Translations under genes and position numbers: made by a program
Assembly: GCA_011525755.1 (NCBI GenBank)
Contig: WYBS01000110.1
Span: forward strand, 1 to 48,417
DNA: 48,417 nt
Origin: Planctomycetaceae bacterium
GTDB taxonomy: Bacteria > Planctomycetota > PLA2
Reading direction: 5' to 3'
Shown: positions 14,845-22,767 of the stretch, piece after piece
Position numbering within the stretch: the first letter of the stretch is position 1
How the letters are laid out: every line of letters starts with the position of its first letter
The notes under the pieces: generated by a model
What the model saw: only the letters and a program-made list of their open reading frames with translations
What the model was told of the DNA's origin: nothing
The model's database searches: none

Positions 14845-16386
14845 ATGGAGCGGCTCGTCTCGCTCTTCGGCATCCTCGTCCTCCTCGGCATCGGGTACGC
14901 GTGCTCCTCCGACCGGCGGAAGATCCCGTGGCGCGTCGTCGTCCTCGGGACGCTGCTCCAGGCGTGGCTCGCGCTCTTCCTCGTGCGGCCGGAGTGGGTG
15001 CGCGTTGCCGCGACGGCCACGTCGGGGGCGTGCCTCGCGGCGCTCCTCCTGCCGCGGGTCGGGGAGTTCGCGCGGCTCGTCGCGAAGGGGCTCGGGGTCG
15101 TCGGCGCGGCGATCGTCCTCCGGGAGGCGTGCCGCCACTTCGACCGGCCGTGGTTCACGGGCATCGCGCTCGTTCTCGCGCTCGGCGTAGCGCTGCTCCC
15201 GGAGAGGCCGCGCGCGCTCGCGCTCCGCGCGGCGTCCTTCGCGGGGCTCGCCGCGGTGCCCGTGCTGCTCTGGGCGGGCCGACTGCCCGGGGACTTCGTC
15301 TATCGCGCGCTCACCGGCGTCGCCGCGGGCATCTCCAAGGTCGCGGAGTTCGCGAAGGCGGGCGCGGGATTCGTCTTCGGCGGGATCGTGCGCGAGGGGC
15401 CCTTCGTGTTCGCGATCGACGTGACCGCGATCCTCCTCGTCTTCAGCTCGCTCATGTCGCTTCTCTACTACGCGGGCATCCTGCCGCGGATCGTCGGGTT
15501 CCTCGGCCGGATCCTCCACCGGGGCCTCGGCGCCTCCGGCGCGGAGTCGCTCGCGACCGCCGCGAACGTGTTCGTCGGGCAGACGGAGGCGCCGCTGCTC
15601 GTCCGGCCCTACCTCGCGCGGATGACGCGGAGCGAGATCATGGCGCTCATGACGGGGGGCTTCGCGACGATCGCGGGAACCGTCTTCGCCGTGTACGTCG
15701 GGTTCCTCGAGGGCGCGGGGCTCGCGCGCGGCGGCGCGGACCTCATCTGCGCCTCCGTGATGAGCGCGCCCGCCGCGTTCGTGTTCGCGAAGCTGTTCGT
15801 GCCCGAGACGGAGGTCGCGGAGACGCGAGAGGGGGCCGAGGTGAGCCGCGATCGGATCGGGACGAGCGTCCTCGACGCGCTCGCGAACGGCGTGACGCAG
15901 GGCATGCGGCTCGCCGTGAACATCGGCGCGATGATCCTCGTGTTCGTGGCACTCATCGCGATGCTCGACTGGGTCGTCGTCTTCATCGCGCGGGAGGTGA
16001 GCCCCGGGAGCGACCTCACGTTCCGCAACCTCTACGCCTGGGTCTTCGCCCCGTTCGCGTGGCTGATGGGCGTACCCGGGGACGACTGCCTCCGCGTAGG
16101 CGAGCTTCTCGGCACGAAGACGATCTTCAACGAGTTCCTCGCCTACAAGGACCTCTCGGACATGGTCAAGGCGGGCGGGATCTCGACGCGCGCCGCGGTC
16201 CTCTCGACCTACGCGCTCTGCGGCTTCGCCAACTTCGGGTCGATCGGCATCCAGATCGGCGGCCTCTCCGCCCTCGCGCCGGAGCGCCGTCCGGACTTCG
16301 CGCGGCTGGCGCTCCGGGCGATGGTCGCGGGCTCGCTGGCGTGCCAGCTCACCGCCTGCGTCGTCGGCCTCATCGGGGCGTTCTGA
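14845..16386 (+). CDS. Concentrative nucleoside transporter (CNT/NupC family)
   Basis: The 513-residue inner-membrane protein imports nucleosides with Na+ or H+. The core CNT signatures are present: FVGQTEAPLLVRPYL near residue 236, MTGGFATIAGTV near 268, TKTIFNEFLAY near 425 and CGFANFGSIGIQIGGLS near 463. About five N-terminal hydrophobic segments precede the core, as in longer CNT members. The ion and nucleoside preference cannot be decided. It is transcribed alone on the plus strand, convergent with the FabZ-like gene. Confidence 0.93.
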   Translation: MERLVSLFGILVLLGIGYACSSDRRKIPWRVVVLGTLLQAWLALFLVRPEWVRVAATATSGACLAALLLPRVGEFARLVAKGLGVVGAAIVLREACRHFDRPWFTGIALVLALGVALLPERPRALALRAASFAGLAAVPVLLWAGRLPGDFVYRALTGVAAGISKVAEFAKAGAGFVFGGIVREGPFVFAIDVTAILLVFSSLMSLLYYAGILPRIVGFLGRILHRGLGASGAESLATAANVFVGQTEAPLLVRPYLARMTRSEIMALMTGGFATIAGTVFAVYVGFLEGAGLARGGADLICASVMSAPAAFVFAKLFVPETEVAETREGAEVSRDRIGTSVLDALANGVTQGMRLAVNIGAMILVFVALIAMLDWVVVFIAREVSPGSDLTFRNLYAWVFAPFAWLMGVPGDDCLRVGELLGTKTIFNEFLAYKDLSDMVKAGGISTRAAVLSTYALCGFANFGSIGIQIGGLSALAPERRPDFARLALRAMVAGSLACQLTACVVGLIGAF

Positions 16387-16395
16387 TCCGCTCCC

Positions 16396-16872
16396 TCAGA
16401 ACGGGACGCCGATGATGCGCGTCTCGAAGACCATCCGGTCGCCGACGAACCCCTGCGCGTCGAAGATCGCGCGGCGCGGCTTCACCTCGACCGGCTTGCC
16501 GACCACGATCAGGCGGTCGCCCGGCGCCACCGTGCCGCGGAATCGCGTCGCCTCGATGCCGCCGAAGCCGAAGAAGCCCGGGTGGTCCGGGAACTGCGCG
16601 CGCCAGTAGACGGAGCACAGCTGCGCCGCGAGCTCGACCATGAGCACGCCGGGCATGAGCGGCCGGCCGGGCACGTGGCCCCGCACCCAGAAGGCGTCGG
16701 GTTTCGCGAGGTGCTCGCCGATGATCAGGCCCGCGTCGGGCCGGAACGCGATCACCCCCGTGAGGAGCTCCATCTCGTGGCGGTGCGGGTTGTACTTCCG
16801 GATCGCGTCCGGGCCGAATTCGAGCTTCTCGAGGTCGAATTCGCGGAGGTCGGCAAGCGGTTTCGGGGGCAT
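16396..16872 (-). CDS. FabZ-like 3-hydroxyacyl-ACP dehydratase (hotdog fold)
   Basis: The 158-residue protein has the FabZ active-site segment GHVPGRPLMPGVLMVELAAQ with the catalytic histidine at residue 66 and glutamate at 80. An upstream HRHEMELLTGV segment corresponds to the HRYPFLLVDRV strand. It should dehydrate 3-hydroxyacyl-ACP in fatty-acid elongation. It is not in a fab operon, so it may be a secondary dehydratase for special lipids. An A-type TAGGAT box with GGGGCGGCG before it lies 17 bases upstream (16890-16895). Confidence 0.85.
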   Translation of the reverse strand: MPPKPLADLREFDLEKLEFGPDAIRKYNPHRHEMELLTGVIAFRPDAGLIIGEHLAKPDAFWVRGHVPGRPLMPGVLMVELAAQLCSVYWRAQFPDHPGFFGFGGIEATRFRGTVAPGDRLIVVGKPVEVKPRRAIFDAQGFVGDRMVFETRIIGVPF

Positions 16873-16889
16873 GGCGTCTGGGGCAGGGC

Positions 16890-16895
16890 ATCCTA
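16890..16895 (-). promoter_or_regulatory. -10-like box TAGGAT upstream of the FabZ-like gene
   Basis: On the minus strand GGGGCGGCGTAGGATGCCC closely matches the GGGGCGGCGTACGATGCCC found before the TIGR02757 gene. The predicted leader is about 10 bases. Confidence 0.35.
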
Positions 16896-16965
16896 CGCCG
16901 CCCCGCCGGGCGAGCCAAGGCCTGCTTGCGGACCTGCTATCCTCGGTGGGAGACCGGAGATGCCC

Positions 16966-17739
16966 ATGAGACGTTTCGCCATCCTGCTCCTCCTGCCCGC
17001 GGTCGCTCTCGCGGAAGACGAGAAACCCGCGGCCGAGCAGCCGAAGAAGAAGACCGCCGCCGAGATCGAGATCCCCGACCCCGGCACGGCGGTCGAGGAC
17101 GCGGCGGTCGCCCGCGGGGAGATCGCGCGGTTCGAGAAGGAGATGAAGGAGGCGAAGGACCCGGCGAAGGAGGTCCTCCTGCTCGAGCGTCTCGGCGGCT
17201 GGGACCATCCCGACGTGCTCAAGGCCGCCGCGAAGTACCTGAAGGACAAGGAGGTGACGGTCGCCGTCGCCGCCGCGGTCGCCGTCGCGCGGCAGGGGAA
17301 GTCGAAGGACGCCGCCGGGAAGATCCTCCTCGGCGTCCTCAAGACGGAGAAGCGCACCGACGTCATCTGCGCCGCCTTCGTCGGGATGGGGAAGCTCGGG
17401 TTCGACAACAAGGCCGCGATCTCCGAGGCGCAGAAGCTCTTCCAGCGCGACACGCGCGAGACGCACAAGGCCGCGACGCGCTACTTCGGCTACATCAAGT
17501 GGAAGCCCGCGTTCCGGCAGCTCGCCGAGAAGCTCGACGAGCCCCACGCCGCGAACCCGAACGACCCGAACAACCCGCCGGAGTCCTGGTGGAAGGAGCG
17601 GTGGATGGAGTGGAGCGGCAACGTGCCGTACACGCGGTGGGCGCTCTCCCAGCTGGTCGAGGGCGAGACGTTCGAGACCACGGCCGAGGCGAAGCAGTGG
17701 GCCGAGGCCGAGGGGAGAAAGCACGACATCGAGTGGTAG
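16966..17739 (+). CDS. Secreted HEAT-repeat-like protein, function unknown
   Basis: The 257-residue product has a signal peptide (RRFAILLLLPAVALA) and then a charged Lys/Glu/Ala region. Helical pairs resemble HEAT repeats (HPDVLKAAAKYLKDKEVTVAVAAAVAVA near residue 85-110). The C-terminus is Trp-rich (SWWKERWMEWSG near 210). It has no catalytic motif and probably works as an extracytoplasmic scaffold. The ATG at 16966 is preferred to the one at 16960 because GGAG lies 6 bases before it. It is convergent with the TIGR02757 gene, only 4 bases away. Confidence 0.75.
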   Translation: MRRFAILLLLPAVALAEDEKPAAEQPKKKTAAEIEIPDPGTAVEDAAVARGEIARFEKEMKEAKDPAKEVLLLERLGGWDHPDVLKAAAKYLKDKEVTVAVAAAVAVARQGKSKDAAGKILLGVLKTEKRTDVICAAFVGMGKLGFDNKAAISEAQKLFQRDTRETHKAATRYFGYIKWKPAFRQLAEKLDEPHAANPNDPNNPPESWWKERWMEWSGNVPYTRWALSQLVEGETFETTAEAKQWAEAEGRKHDIEW

Positions 17740-17748
17740 CGCGCTACC
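17735..17748. repeat. 14-bp palindrome spanning two convergent stop codons
   Basis: GGTAGCGCGCTACC contains the TAG stop of the HEAT gene and the TAG stop of the TIGR02757 gene on the other strand. It could form a small hairpin at both mRNA ends. Confidence 0.5.
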
Positions 17749-18517
17749 TCCACGCGCGGCACCACGGCCGGAGCGGGCACGGCGCGCACTTCGAAGGGAG
17801 GGGGCTCCGGGGGCAGTCGCCGAGGATCCCCAGGTGCGCGAGCGCGAAGTCGAACCTCGCGGGGTCGCGCGCGTCCGCCTCGCGGAGCGACGCGGTCACC
17901 TCGAGCGCCGTCTTCCACGAGGGCGTCTTCCGCGACGTGAGCCCGAGGCCGTAGGCGATCCGGTGCACGTGCGTGTCGAGCGGCACGAGGAGCCGCGCGG
18001 GGTCGACGCGCCGCCAGAGCCCGAGGTCCTCCCCGCCGTTCCGCACGACCCACCGCAGGAAGAGCAGCGGCCGCTTGCAGGCGCTCCCGTCCCCCGGCCG
18101 CGGCAGGAGGAAGCGGAGCCCCCTGCCGGGCCGCGGCCCCCGGAGCCCCCCCGCGAAACGGTCGAGCGCGTGCCCGAGGTCGCCGTCGTCGCCCCGAAGG
18201 AAGAAGTCCTCGAGCGAGCCGTGCCTCGCTCTCGCCTCCCTGACCCGGTCGAGCAGCCGGTCGATATCCCTGCCCGTGATCCAGCGGTGCCGGAACCCCC
18301 GCCCGAGCGGCCTGCCGGCCTCGACCGCCTCGATCGCGATCGCGAGCGACCGGCGGATCGACCTCGCGCTCCCGAACGCGAGGAGCGCTCCGAGGAGGGC
18401 GGACGTCTCCTTGTCCCTTGCCTGCCGCACGAGGCCCAGAGGGTCCCGATCGAGCCGGCGGGGGTCAGGGCGGTCGGCGAGCGCTCTCAGCCGGTCGGCG
18501 AGTCCCGGGGGAAGCAC
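17744..18517 (-). CDS. TIGR02757/DUF2400 family protein with C-terminal four-cysteine motif
   Basis: The 257-residue product matches the TIGR02757 family, distantly related to HhH-GPD DNA glycosylases. It has LLGALLAFGSARSIR near residue 58, DTHVHRIAYGLGLT near 180 and FALAHLGILGDC at the end. Cysteines 235, 244, 247 and 253 (C-X8-C-X2-C-X5-C) suggest a 4Fe-4S cluster like that of EndoIII-type enzymes. A role in DNA repair is possible but unproven. The GTG at 18517 is chosen because TACGAT ends 6 bases before it. Two G/C-run repeats lie inside the gene (17800-17813 and 18137-18152). Confidence 0.78.
   Translation of the reverse strand: MLPPGLADRLRALADRPDPRRLDRDPLGLVRQARDKETSALLGALLAFGSARSIRRSLAIAIEAVEAGRPLGRGFRHRWITGRDIDRLLDRVREARARHGSLEDFFLRGDDGDLGHALDRFAGGLRGPRPGRGLRFLLPRPGDGSACKRPLLFLRWVVRNGGEDLGLWRRVDPARLLVPLDTHVHRIAYGLGLTSRKTPSWKTALEVTASLREADARDPARFDFALAHLGILGDCPRSPLPSKCAPCPLRPWCRAWR
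17800..17813. repeat. Dispersed G/C-run repeat, GGAG type, inside the TIGR02757 gene
   Basis: GGGGGCTCCGGGGG encodes, on the minus strand, the PRSPLP stretch between the first two cysteines of the putative Fe-S motif. Confidence 0.55.
18137..18152. repeat. Dispersed G/C-run repeat, GGAG type, second copy inside the TIGR02757 gene
   Basis: CCCCCGGAGCCCCCCC encodes a GGLRGP-type loop on the minus strand. Confidence 0.55.
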
Positions 18518-18523
18518 GCGGGC

Positions 18524-18529
18524 ATCGTA
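18524..18529 (-). promoter_or_regulatory. -10-like box TACGAT before the TIGR02757 gene (leaderless)
   Basis: TACGAT on the minus strand ends 6 bases before the GTG at 18517. It lies 14 bp from the opposing TACAAT box, so the two promoters overlap. Confidence 0.45.
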
Positions 18530-18543
18530 CGCCGCCCCTTCGT

Positions 18544-18549
18544 TACAAT
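18544..18549 (+). promoter_or_regulatory. -10-like box TACAAT before the pseudo-peptidase lipoprotein gene
   Basis: TTACAATCCTCG at 18543-18554 is identical to the sequence before the gene at 23197. The box ends 9 bases before the GTG at 18559. Confidence 0.45.
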
Positions 18550-18558
18550 CCTCGCGTC

Positions 18559-20037
18559 GTGCGATTCGTCCTCGCGCTCCCCCTCCTCCTGCTCGGGGCA
18601 TGCTCCGAGGATCGCGGGGCGGGGCCGTCGGCGATCCCCGGGCCGCCCGCCTCCCGTCCCGACCGCGACCCCTGGTGGAACGCGGCGACCGGCGCGGGCT
18701 CGTCCGCCGAGAAGGTCCTCGCCCCCCGGGAGCTCCGCCGGCTCCTCGAGGAGGGGCGGCGCTTCGGCTTCGACGCGGACGCGGAGTGGTGGGGGCGCCG
18801 GGCGGCGTGGGCCGCCGAGCGCATCCTCGAGCTCGACCCCGAGGACCTCGAGGCGAACGCGCTCGCCGGCCGGCGCACCCTCCGGGACATCGAGGGGTTC
18901 GAGGCCACCTGGAGGCGGATCGTCGAGACGCGCGCGCCGACCCCCGAGATGATCGAGCTGCTCGACCGGTACGGTCCGTGGGTCGAGGAGGGACGCCCCG
19001 TCTTCCTCACGCGCGAGGAGTTCGAGGTGGAGCGGGCGAGGCTCGGGGAGGCGGCCGCGCACCTCGACCGGCTCGAGGGGGACCCGTCCTACGCGGCCGA
19101 GCAGCGCGCGCTCCTCCGGGCGAAGGCGTCGATCCACGCGGACTACCCGTTCGTCCACGTTCGCGTCGGACCCTTCCTCGTCTTCTACGCGGCACGCGAC
19201 CTCGCGCGGGACCCGGAGGCGGACCCCGCGGAGGAGGAGGCGCGGCTCGCCGGGCGCCGCGAGGTGCACCACAGGCGGCTCGCCGACTGGACGGGGATCT
19301 ACGCGGATCTCGTCGAGGACCTGCGCACGCTCTTCCCGGAGACGTTCCGCGCGCATCCGCTCGATGCGAGCGAGCTGCTGCCGCAGTGGGTGTTCTCCGA
19401 CCGCGAGTCGTACGCGGATCTCGTCCAGCGCCTCCACCGCGACGAGGCGGAGCCTCCCTACCGGCTCGGGTTCCTCCACGAGGCGACGGGCTGGGCGTAC
19501 CTTGCGGAGCCCGCGGACGCGACGGCGATGGATCTCTTCCGCGAGACCGCCGCGTACCTGGGCGCCCTGCAGATCCTCCGACGCTTCGGACAGGATCCGA
19601 AGGACCCGACGATCAACCACTGGATCCGGTCGGAGGACTACTGGCTCAAGGAAGGGCTCCCCGCCTACCTCGCGTCGCGCCGCGTGAAGGCGCCGATCGA
19701 GGGCCAGGCGCTCAGGGGCCCGTGGCAGATGCCGCGGCTCGACGCGGTCGTGAACCGTCGCGGCCGGCTCGGGCGGTGGGAGCACCTGTCGTTCCGGGCG
19801 GACGTGGAGGGGGATCTTCCCGCCGACCTGATCCTCCCGGACGGCGGCTACACCGACCTTGCCTGGCTCCTCGTGCGCCACCTGGAGAGGGAGCGCCGGC
19901 CGCAGCTCGAGCGGTTCCTGCGCGCGCAGATCGAGGGGACCGGCAAGGGGATCCTGTTCTTCGAGGAGTGTTTCGAGGTCAAGGGATCGGAGGCGTGGCG
20001 CGCGCTGCAGCGTGCGACCTACGCATCGATCGAGTAG
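18559..20037 (+). CDS. Lipoprotein paralogue of the adjacent DUF1570-like metallopeptidase, zinc site lost
   Basis: The 492-residue product has a lipobox (LLLLGAC, Cys about 15). Its sequence aligns along its length with the next gene: a helical region (ELRRLLEEGRRFGFDADAEW and ILELDPEDLEANALAG) and a C-terminal peptidase-like region. Where the neighbour has HEAFH, this one has RETAA at residues 328-332, although the downstream glutamate in WLKEGLPAYL (E365) remains. Two zinc ligands are therefore missing and it is probably a non-catalytic paralogue. The start is GTG. It is separated by 9 bases from the next gene, so the two are likely co-expressed. Confidence 0.75.
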   Translation: MRFVLALPLLLLGACSEDRGAGPSAIPGPPASRPDRDPWWNAATGAGSSAEKVLAPRELRRLLEEGRRFGFDADAEWWGRRAAWAAERILELDPEDLEANALAGRRTLRDIEGFEATWRRIVETRAPTPEMIELLDRYGPWVEEGRPVFLTREEFEVERARLGEAAAHLDRLEGDPSYAAEQRALLRAKASIHADYPFVHVRVGPFLVFYAARDLARDPEADPAEEEARLAGRREVHHRRLADWTGIYADLVEDLRTLFPETFRAHPLDASELLPQWVFSDRESYADLVQRLHRDEAEPPYRLGFLHEATGWAYLAEPADATAMDLFRETAAYLGALQILRRFGQDPKDPTINHWIRSEDYWLKEGLPAYLASRRVKAPIEGQALRGPWQMPRLDAVVNRRGRLGRWEHLSFRADVEGDLPADLILPDGGYTDLAWLLVRHLERERRPQLERFLRAQIEGTGKGILFFEECFEVKGSEAWRALQRATYASIE

Positions 20038-20046
20038 AAGGGAACC

Positions 20047-21900
20047 ATGCGTCGCCAGAAGTGCGCCCAGTGCGGCACCATGCTCGACATCAGCAAGCTC
20101 CAGAGCGGCTCCAAGTTCGCGTGCGCGAGCTGCGGCGCGATCCTCGTCGTGGGCGAGGCCACCGCCGTGAAGAAGTCGCTCAAGGAGTCGGGGCCCGCCT
20201 TCACGCCGAGGGACAAGGCCGTTGCGCCGGCGCCCGCGCCGGGCCGTCGTCGCGCCGCGGAGCCCTCCGCGGAGCGCCCGTCGCGGCGCGGCGCGGAAGG
20301 CGCCACGCGCAAGTCGAAGATGCCGCTCTTCATCGGCGTCGGCGTCGTGGCGGTCGTCGCGGTCGTCGCGGTCGTCCTCGCGGGCGGAGGCGGGGGGGGC
20401 GCGGGGGGGACGAAGGGCGAGAGCGCCGTCGAGTGGTGGGCGAGGCAGGAGCCGAGGCTCATGGCGCTCTCGGCCGACGAGCTGCGCGCGCTGGTCGCGG
20501 AGGGGCGCGGGAAGTACGGGGCGGACCAGGCCTTCTGGTCGGACAAGGAGGGGCGGATCCAGGACGCGCTCCTCCGGAAGGACCCCTCCGACCAGCAGGC
20601 GAACGTGCGGGCGGGGAACAAGGACCTCCGCGCGTACCCGGACTTCGACGCGATCTGGCAGCAGATCGAGGCGTCGAAGGAGACGCCCGCCGAGCTGCAG
20701 GAGTACTTCGACGCGCTCGAGGTGAAGCCGGGCAAGAGCCTCTGGTTGAAGCCGGAGAAGTACGGCGAGGTGACCGCGAAGATCGAGGAGTTCGTCGCGT
20801 GGAAGAGAAAGCTCGACGAGAACCCGGCCGCGGAGCCGACGGAGCGCTTCATCCGCACCGCGAAGCCGCTGCTCGCGGCGGGTCCGCGGAAGGTCGGTTT
20901 CGCGTCGGTCGCCGAGGCGCCGTTCGTCCTGCTGCTCGCCTTCGAGGAGCGCGAAGACGCGGCCAAGGAGGCTGCCGCGATCCACTACGAGGGGAAGAAG
21001 TGGGCGGCCGCGCTGAAGCTCCTCCGCGAGGAGTTCGACCGGAAGATCCGCGAGCCGCTCGGCCTCGCGCCGGTCGAGGCGGGGAAGTACTACTGCAACC
21101 TCGTCGTGCCGACGGTGGACGACGTCTCCAAGTTCGCGCGCGAGGGCGAGGGGCTCGACGCGGTGGGCGACATCCCGGGCTTCTTCTCGCTCCGCACCAA
21201 GTGGACGGTGCTCCGCGAACCGACCGAGGCGAGCGAGAAGGCGCTCTTCGGCGGCGACCTCGCGCACGAGGCGTTCCACCAGCTCCAGTGGCACTACTCG
21301 GGCGATCCCGTGAAGAAGTTCGAGAACTACATGGAGGAGTGGAACGGCATCTGGCTCTCGGAGGGGCTCGCGGAGTTCCTCGGCGGCGGCATCGACCTCG
21401 ACCCCGCGTCGGGCAAGGCCACCTTCTCCGGGATGCCGCCGCGTCGCATCGAGTTCCTGCGCGGGATGCGCGACAACGGCGTCCCGCCCGTTCCCCTTCG
21501 GGAGCTGGTGCAGCTGCGCCCGGACAATTACGGCAAGAACCTCGGCCACTGGATGGCGCTGATCGGGGAGCGGGACGAGCTGCCCGAGGCCGCGTCGCAA
21601 TGGCTCGGGTCGCAGGAGGGGATCGCGGCGAAGCTCCTCTACGCCCATGCGTGGCTCCTCGTCCACTTCCTCCACGAGGCCGACGACGGGAAGCACCGCG
21701 CGAAACTCCTGGACCTCGCCCTCACGGCGTTCCGCGGGGGAAGAAAGCCCGAGCGCTACCGGACGGACGCCTCGGTCGTCGAGAAGTTCAAGAGCGCCGA
21801 CGATGCGTTCGCGGAGATCCTCGGGCTCAAGGACGAGGCCCAGTGGAAGGACCTCGAGCAGGCGTACGAGCGCCACCTGAAGAAGGTCCGCGGGGACTGA
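20047..21900 (+). CDS. Membrane-anchored zinc-ribbon protein with DUF1570-like gluzincin peptidase domain
   Basis: The 617-residue product begins with a zinc ribbon (CAQC at 6-9, CASC near 27-30). A Pro/Ala/Arg-rich linker and one transmembrane helix (PLFIGVGVVAVVAVVAVVLA, about 93-112) follow, then a large outside domain. HEAFH at 407-411 and a glutamate in WLSEGLAEFL (E439) form an HExxH...E zinc site of gluzincin metallopeptidases; spacing fits DUF1570-type proteins of Planctomycetes. The substrate is unknown. The zinc ribbon would face the cytoplasm. AAGGGA precedes the ATG. It follows its degenerate paralogue by 9 bases. Confidence 0.8.
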   Translation: MRRQKCAQCGTMLDISKLQSGSKFACASCGAILVVGEATAVKKSLKESGPAFTPRDKAVAPAPAPGRRRAAEPSAERPSRRGAEGATRKSKMPLFIGVGVVAVVAVVAVVLAGGGGGGAGGTKGESAVEWWARQEPRLMALSADELRALVAEGRGKYGADQAFWSDKEGRIQDALLRKDPSDQQANVRAGNKDLRAYPDFDAIWQQIEASKETPAELQEYFDALEVKPGKSLWLKPEKYGEVTAKIEEFVAWKRKLDENPAAEPTERFIRTAKPLLAAGPRKVGFASVAEAPFVLLLAFEEREDAAKEAAAIHYEGKKWAAALKLLREEFDRKIREPLGLAPVEAGKYYCNLVVPTVDDVSKFAREGEGLDAVGDIPGFFSLRTKWTVLREPTEASEKALFGGDLAHEAFHQLQWHYSGDPVKKFENYMEEWNGIWLSEGLAEFLGGGIDLDPASGKATFSGMPPRRIEFLRGMRDNGVPPVPLRELVQLRPDNYGKNLGHWMALIGERDELPEAASQWLGSQEGIAAKLLYAHAWLLVHFLHEADDGKHRAKLLDLALTAFRGGRKPERYRTDASVVEKFKSADDAFAEILGLKDEAQWKDLEQAYERHLKKVRGD

Positions 21901-21962
21901 TCGCCCGCAGGTGTTTCCCGTGGCCGTCCGCGCCCGCGGCTTCCGCGCCGCCCGGAGGCCTT

Positions 21963-22361
21963 CTACTTGCCCTGGGGCGTGTAGATGTCGTAGCCGGGGA
22001 GCTTCTCGCGGACCCGCTCGAGCCCCGCCTCGTCGCCCGCCTCGAGGAAGCACCGGAATGCCTCGCGGTAGCGCCCGTCGGAAAAGGCCTTCTCCGCAGC
22101 CCGGGACCATTCCTTGGGATCCGGGGTGTGCCCCGCGCGCTTGAGCATCAGGAGAAGGACCGGAAGCCCCTCGAGAAGGGCCTTGGCCCGGATCTCCGAG
22201 ATGCCCTTCTCGTCGTTCGCGAGGAGGAAGACGTCCAGGGCGTCGTAGATCCGGCCGGCGCCCAGAAGGTCCCACGCGACCTTGACCCGCCTCGCGGGCG
22301 GGACGCGTTCGCCGAACTTGATCTCACGGAGCGCAAGGGTGTCGGGAAGGTCTTGGGCCAC
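21963..22361 (-). CDS. Small helical protein, function unknown
   Basis: This 132-residue protein is not recognised. It is almost entirely helical, with a TPR-like pair near the C-terminus (WSRAAEKAFSDGRYREAFRC, then FLEAGDEAGLERVREKL). The middle region (YDALDVFLLANDEKGISEIR) is also repeat-like. It has no signal peptide and is probably cytoplasmic. The GTG start at 22361 is preceded by TATAGT ending 8 bases upstream, the best -10 match in the region. It is convergent with the peptidase gene, 62 bases away. Confidence 0.65.
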   Translation of the reverse strand: MAQDLPDTLALREIKFGERVPPARRVKVAWDLLGAGRIYDALDVFLLANDEKGISEIRAKALLEGLPVLLLMLKRAGHTPDPKEWSRAAEKAFSDGRYREAFRCFLEAGDEAGLERVREKLPGYDIYTPQGK

Positions 22362-22369
22362 GGGACGGC

Positions 22370-22375
22370 ACTATA
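22370..22375 (-). promoter_or_regulatory. -10-like box TATAGT before the 132-residue gene
   Basis: TATAGT on the minus strand ends 8 bases before the GTG start at 22361. No -35 match was found. Confidence 0.45.
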
Positions 22376-22633
22376 GCCCAGTGACACAGCGTCGCCCGAG
22401 CCCGACCCGGGTCCCGACGGGAAAAAACGCCCACTCCGGCGTCGCGTCCCCCGCCGGCCCCGCCCCGCGGACGGTCGACGGGCGCCTTGGACTTCCGGCG
22501 GCCCTTTCGGGCGGCGAAAAGGGGGGGTGGGAACGCCGGAATCGGACCTAGGTGGCGACGTAAGTTGTTTGTGGTAAATGGCTTGTGTCCGAAATGCGGC
22601 CGCGCTGGACCCTCGGAAGGGCTCGCGTTCGTA

Positions 22634-22655
22634 AACCCTTGGCCTGACAAGGGTT
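22634..22655. repeat. Inverted repeat upstream of the HU promoter (possible operator)
   Basis: AACCCTT and AAGGGTT are separated by 8 bases, 15 bp upstream of the HU -35 box. No T-run follows on either strand, so a protein-binding site is more likely than a terminator. Confidence 0.45.
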
Positions 22656-22670
22656 CCAGAAAGAAAATGA

Positions 22671-22698
22671 TTGACGGTTTCGGGGTCCCGTCTAGATT
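22671..22698 (+). promoter_or_regulatory. HU gene promoter (TTGACG, 16-bp spacer, TAGATT)
   Basis: TTGACG at 22671-22676 and TAGATT at 22693-22698 are 16 bp apart in a locally AT-richer stretch. The predicted leader is about 62 bases and contains a 13-codon ORF. Confidence 0.65.
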
Positions 22699-22767
22699 CA
22701 AGGACGTAAGAGCCGATGGATAAAGGAAATAAGACGCTTCGGCACTTACACGGATAGGGCACGACCT

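Larger units (their letters stand above)
22362..22767. other. 406-bp intergenic region holding the HU promoter, a hairpin and a short leader ORF
   Basis: No conserved gene is supported; a 78-codon frame at 22487-22723 has no family pattern. Contents: the TATAGT box of the minus-strand gene (22370-22375), a GC-rich stretch to about 22540, and then a distinctly lower-GC part. The latter has an inverted repeat AACCCTT-N8-AAGGGTT (22634-22655), the HU promoter (22671-22698) and a 13-codon open frame (22716-22757) starting ATGGATAAAGG. Confidence 0.6.

Noticed and set aside
22487-22723. 78-codon plus-strand frame containing CPKCG before HU
   Set aside because: It has no second Cys pair, no ribosome binding site, and spans the HU promoter; the motif is likely chance.
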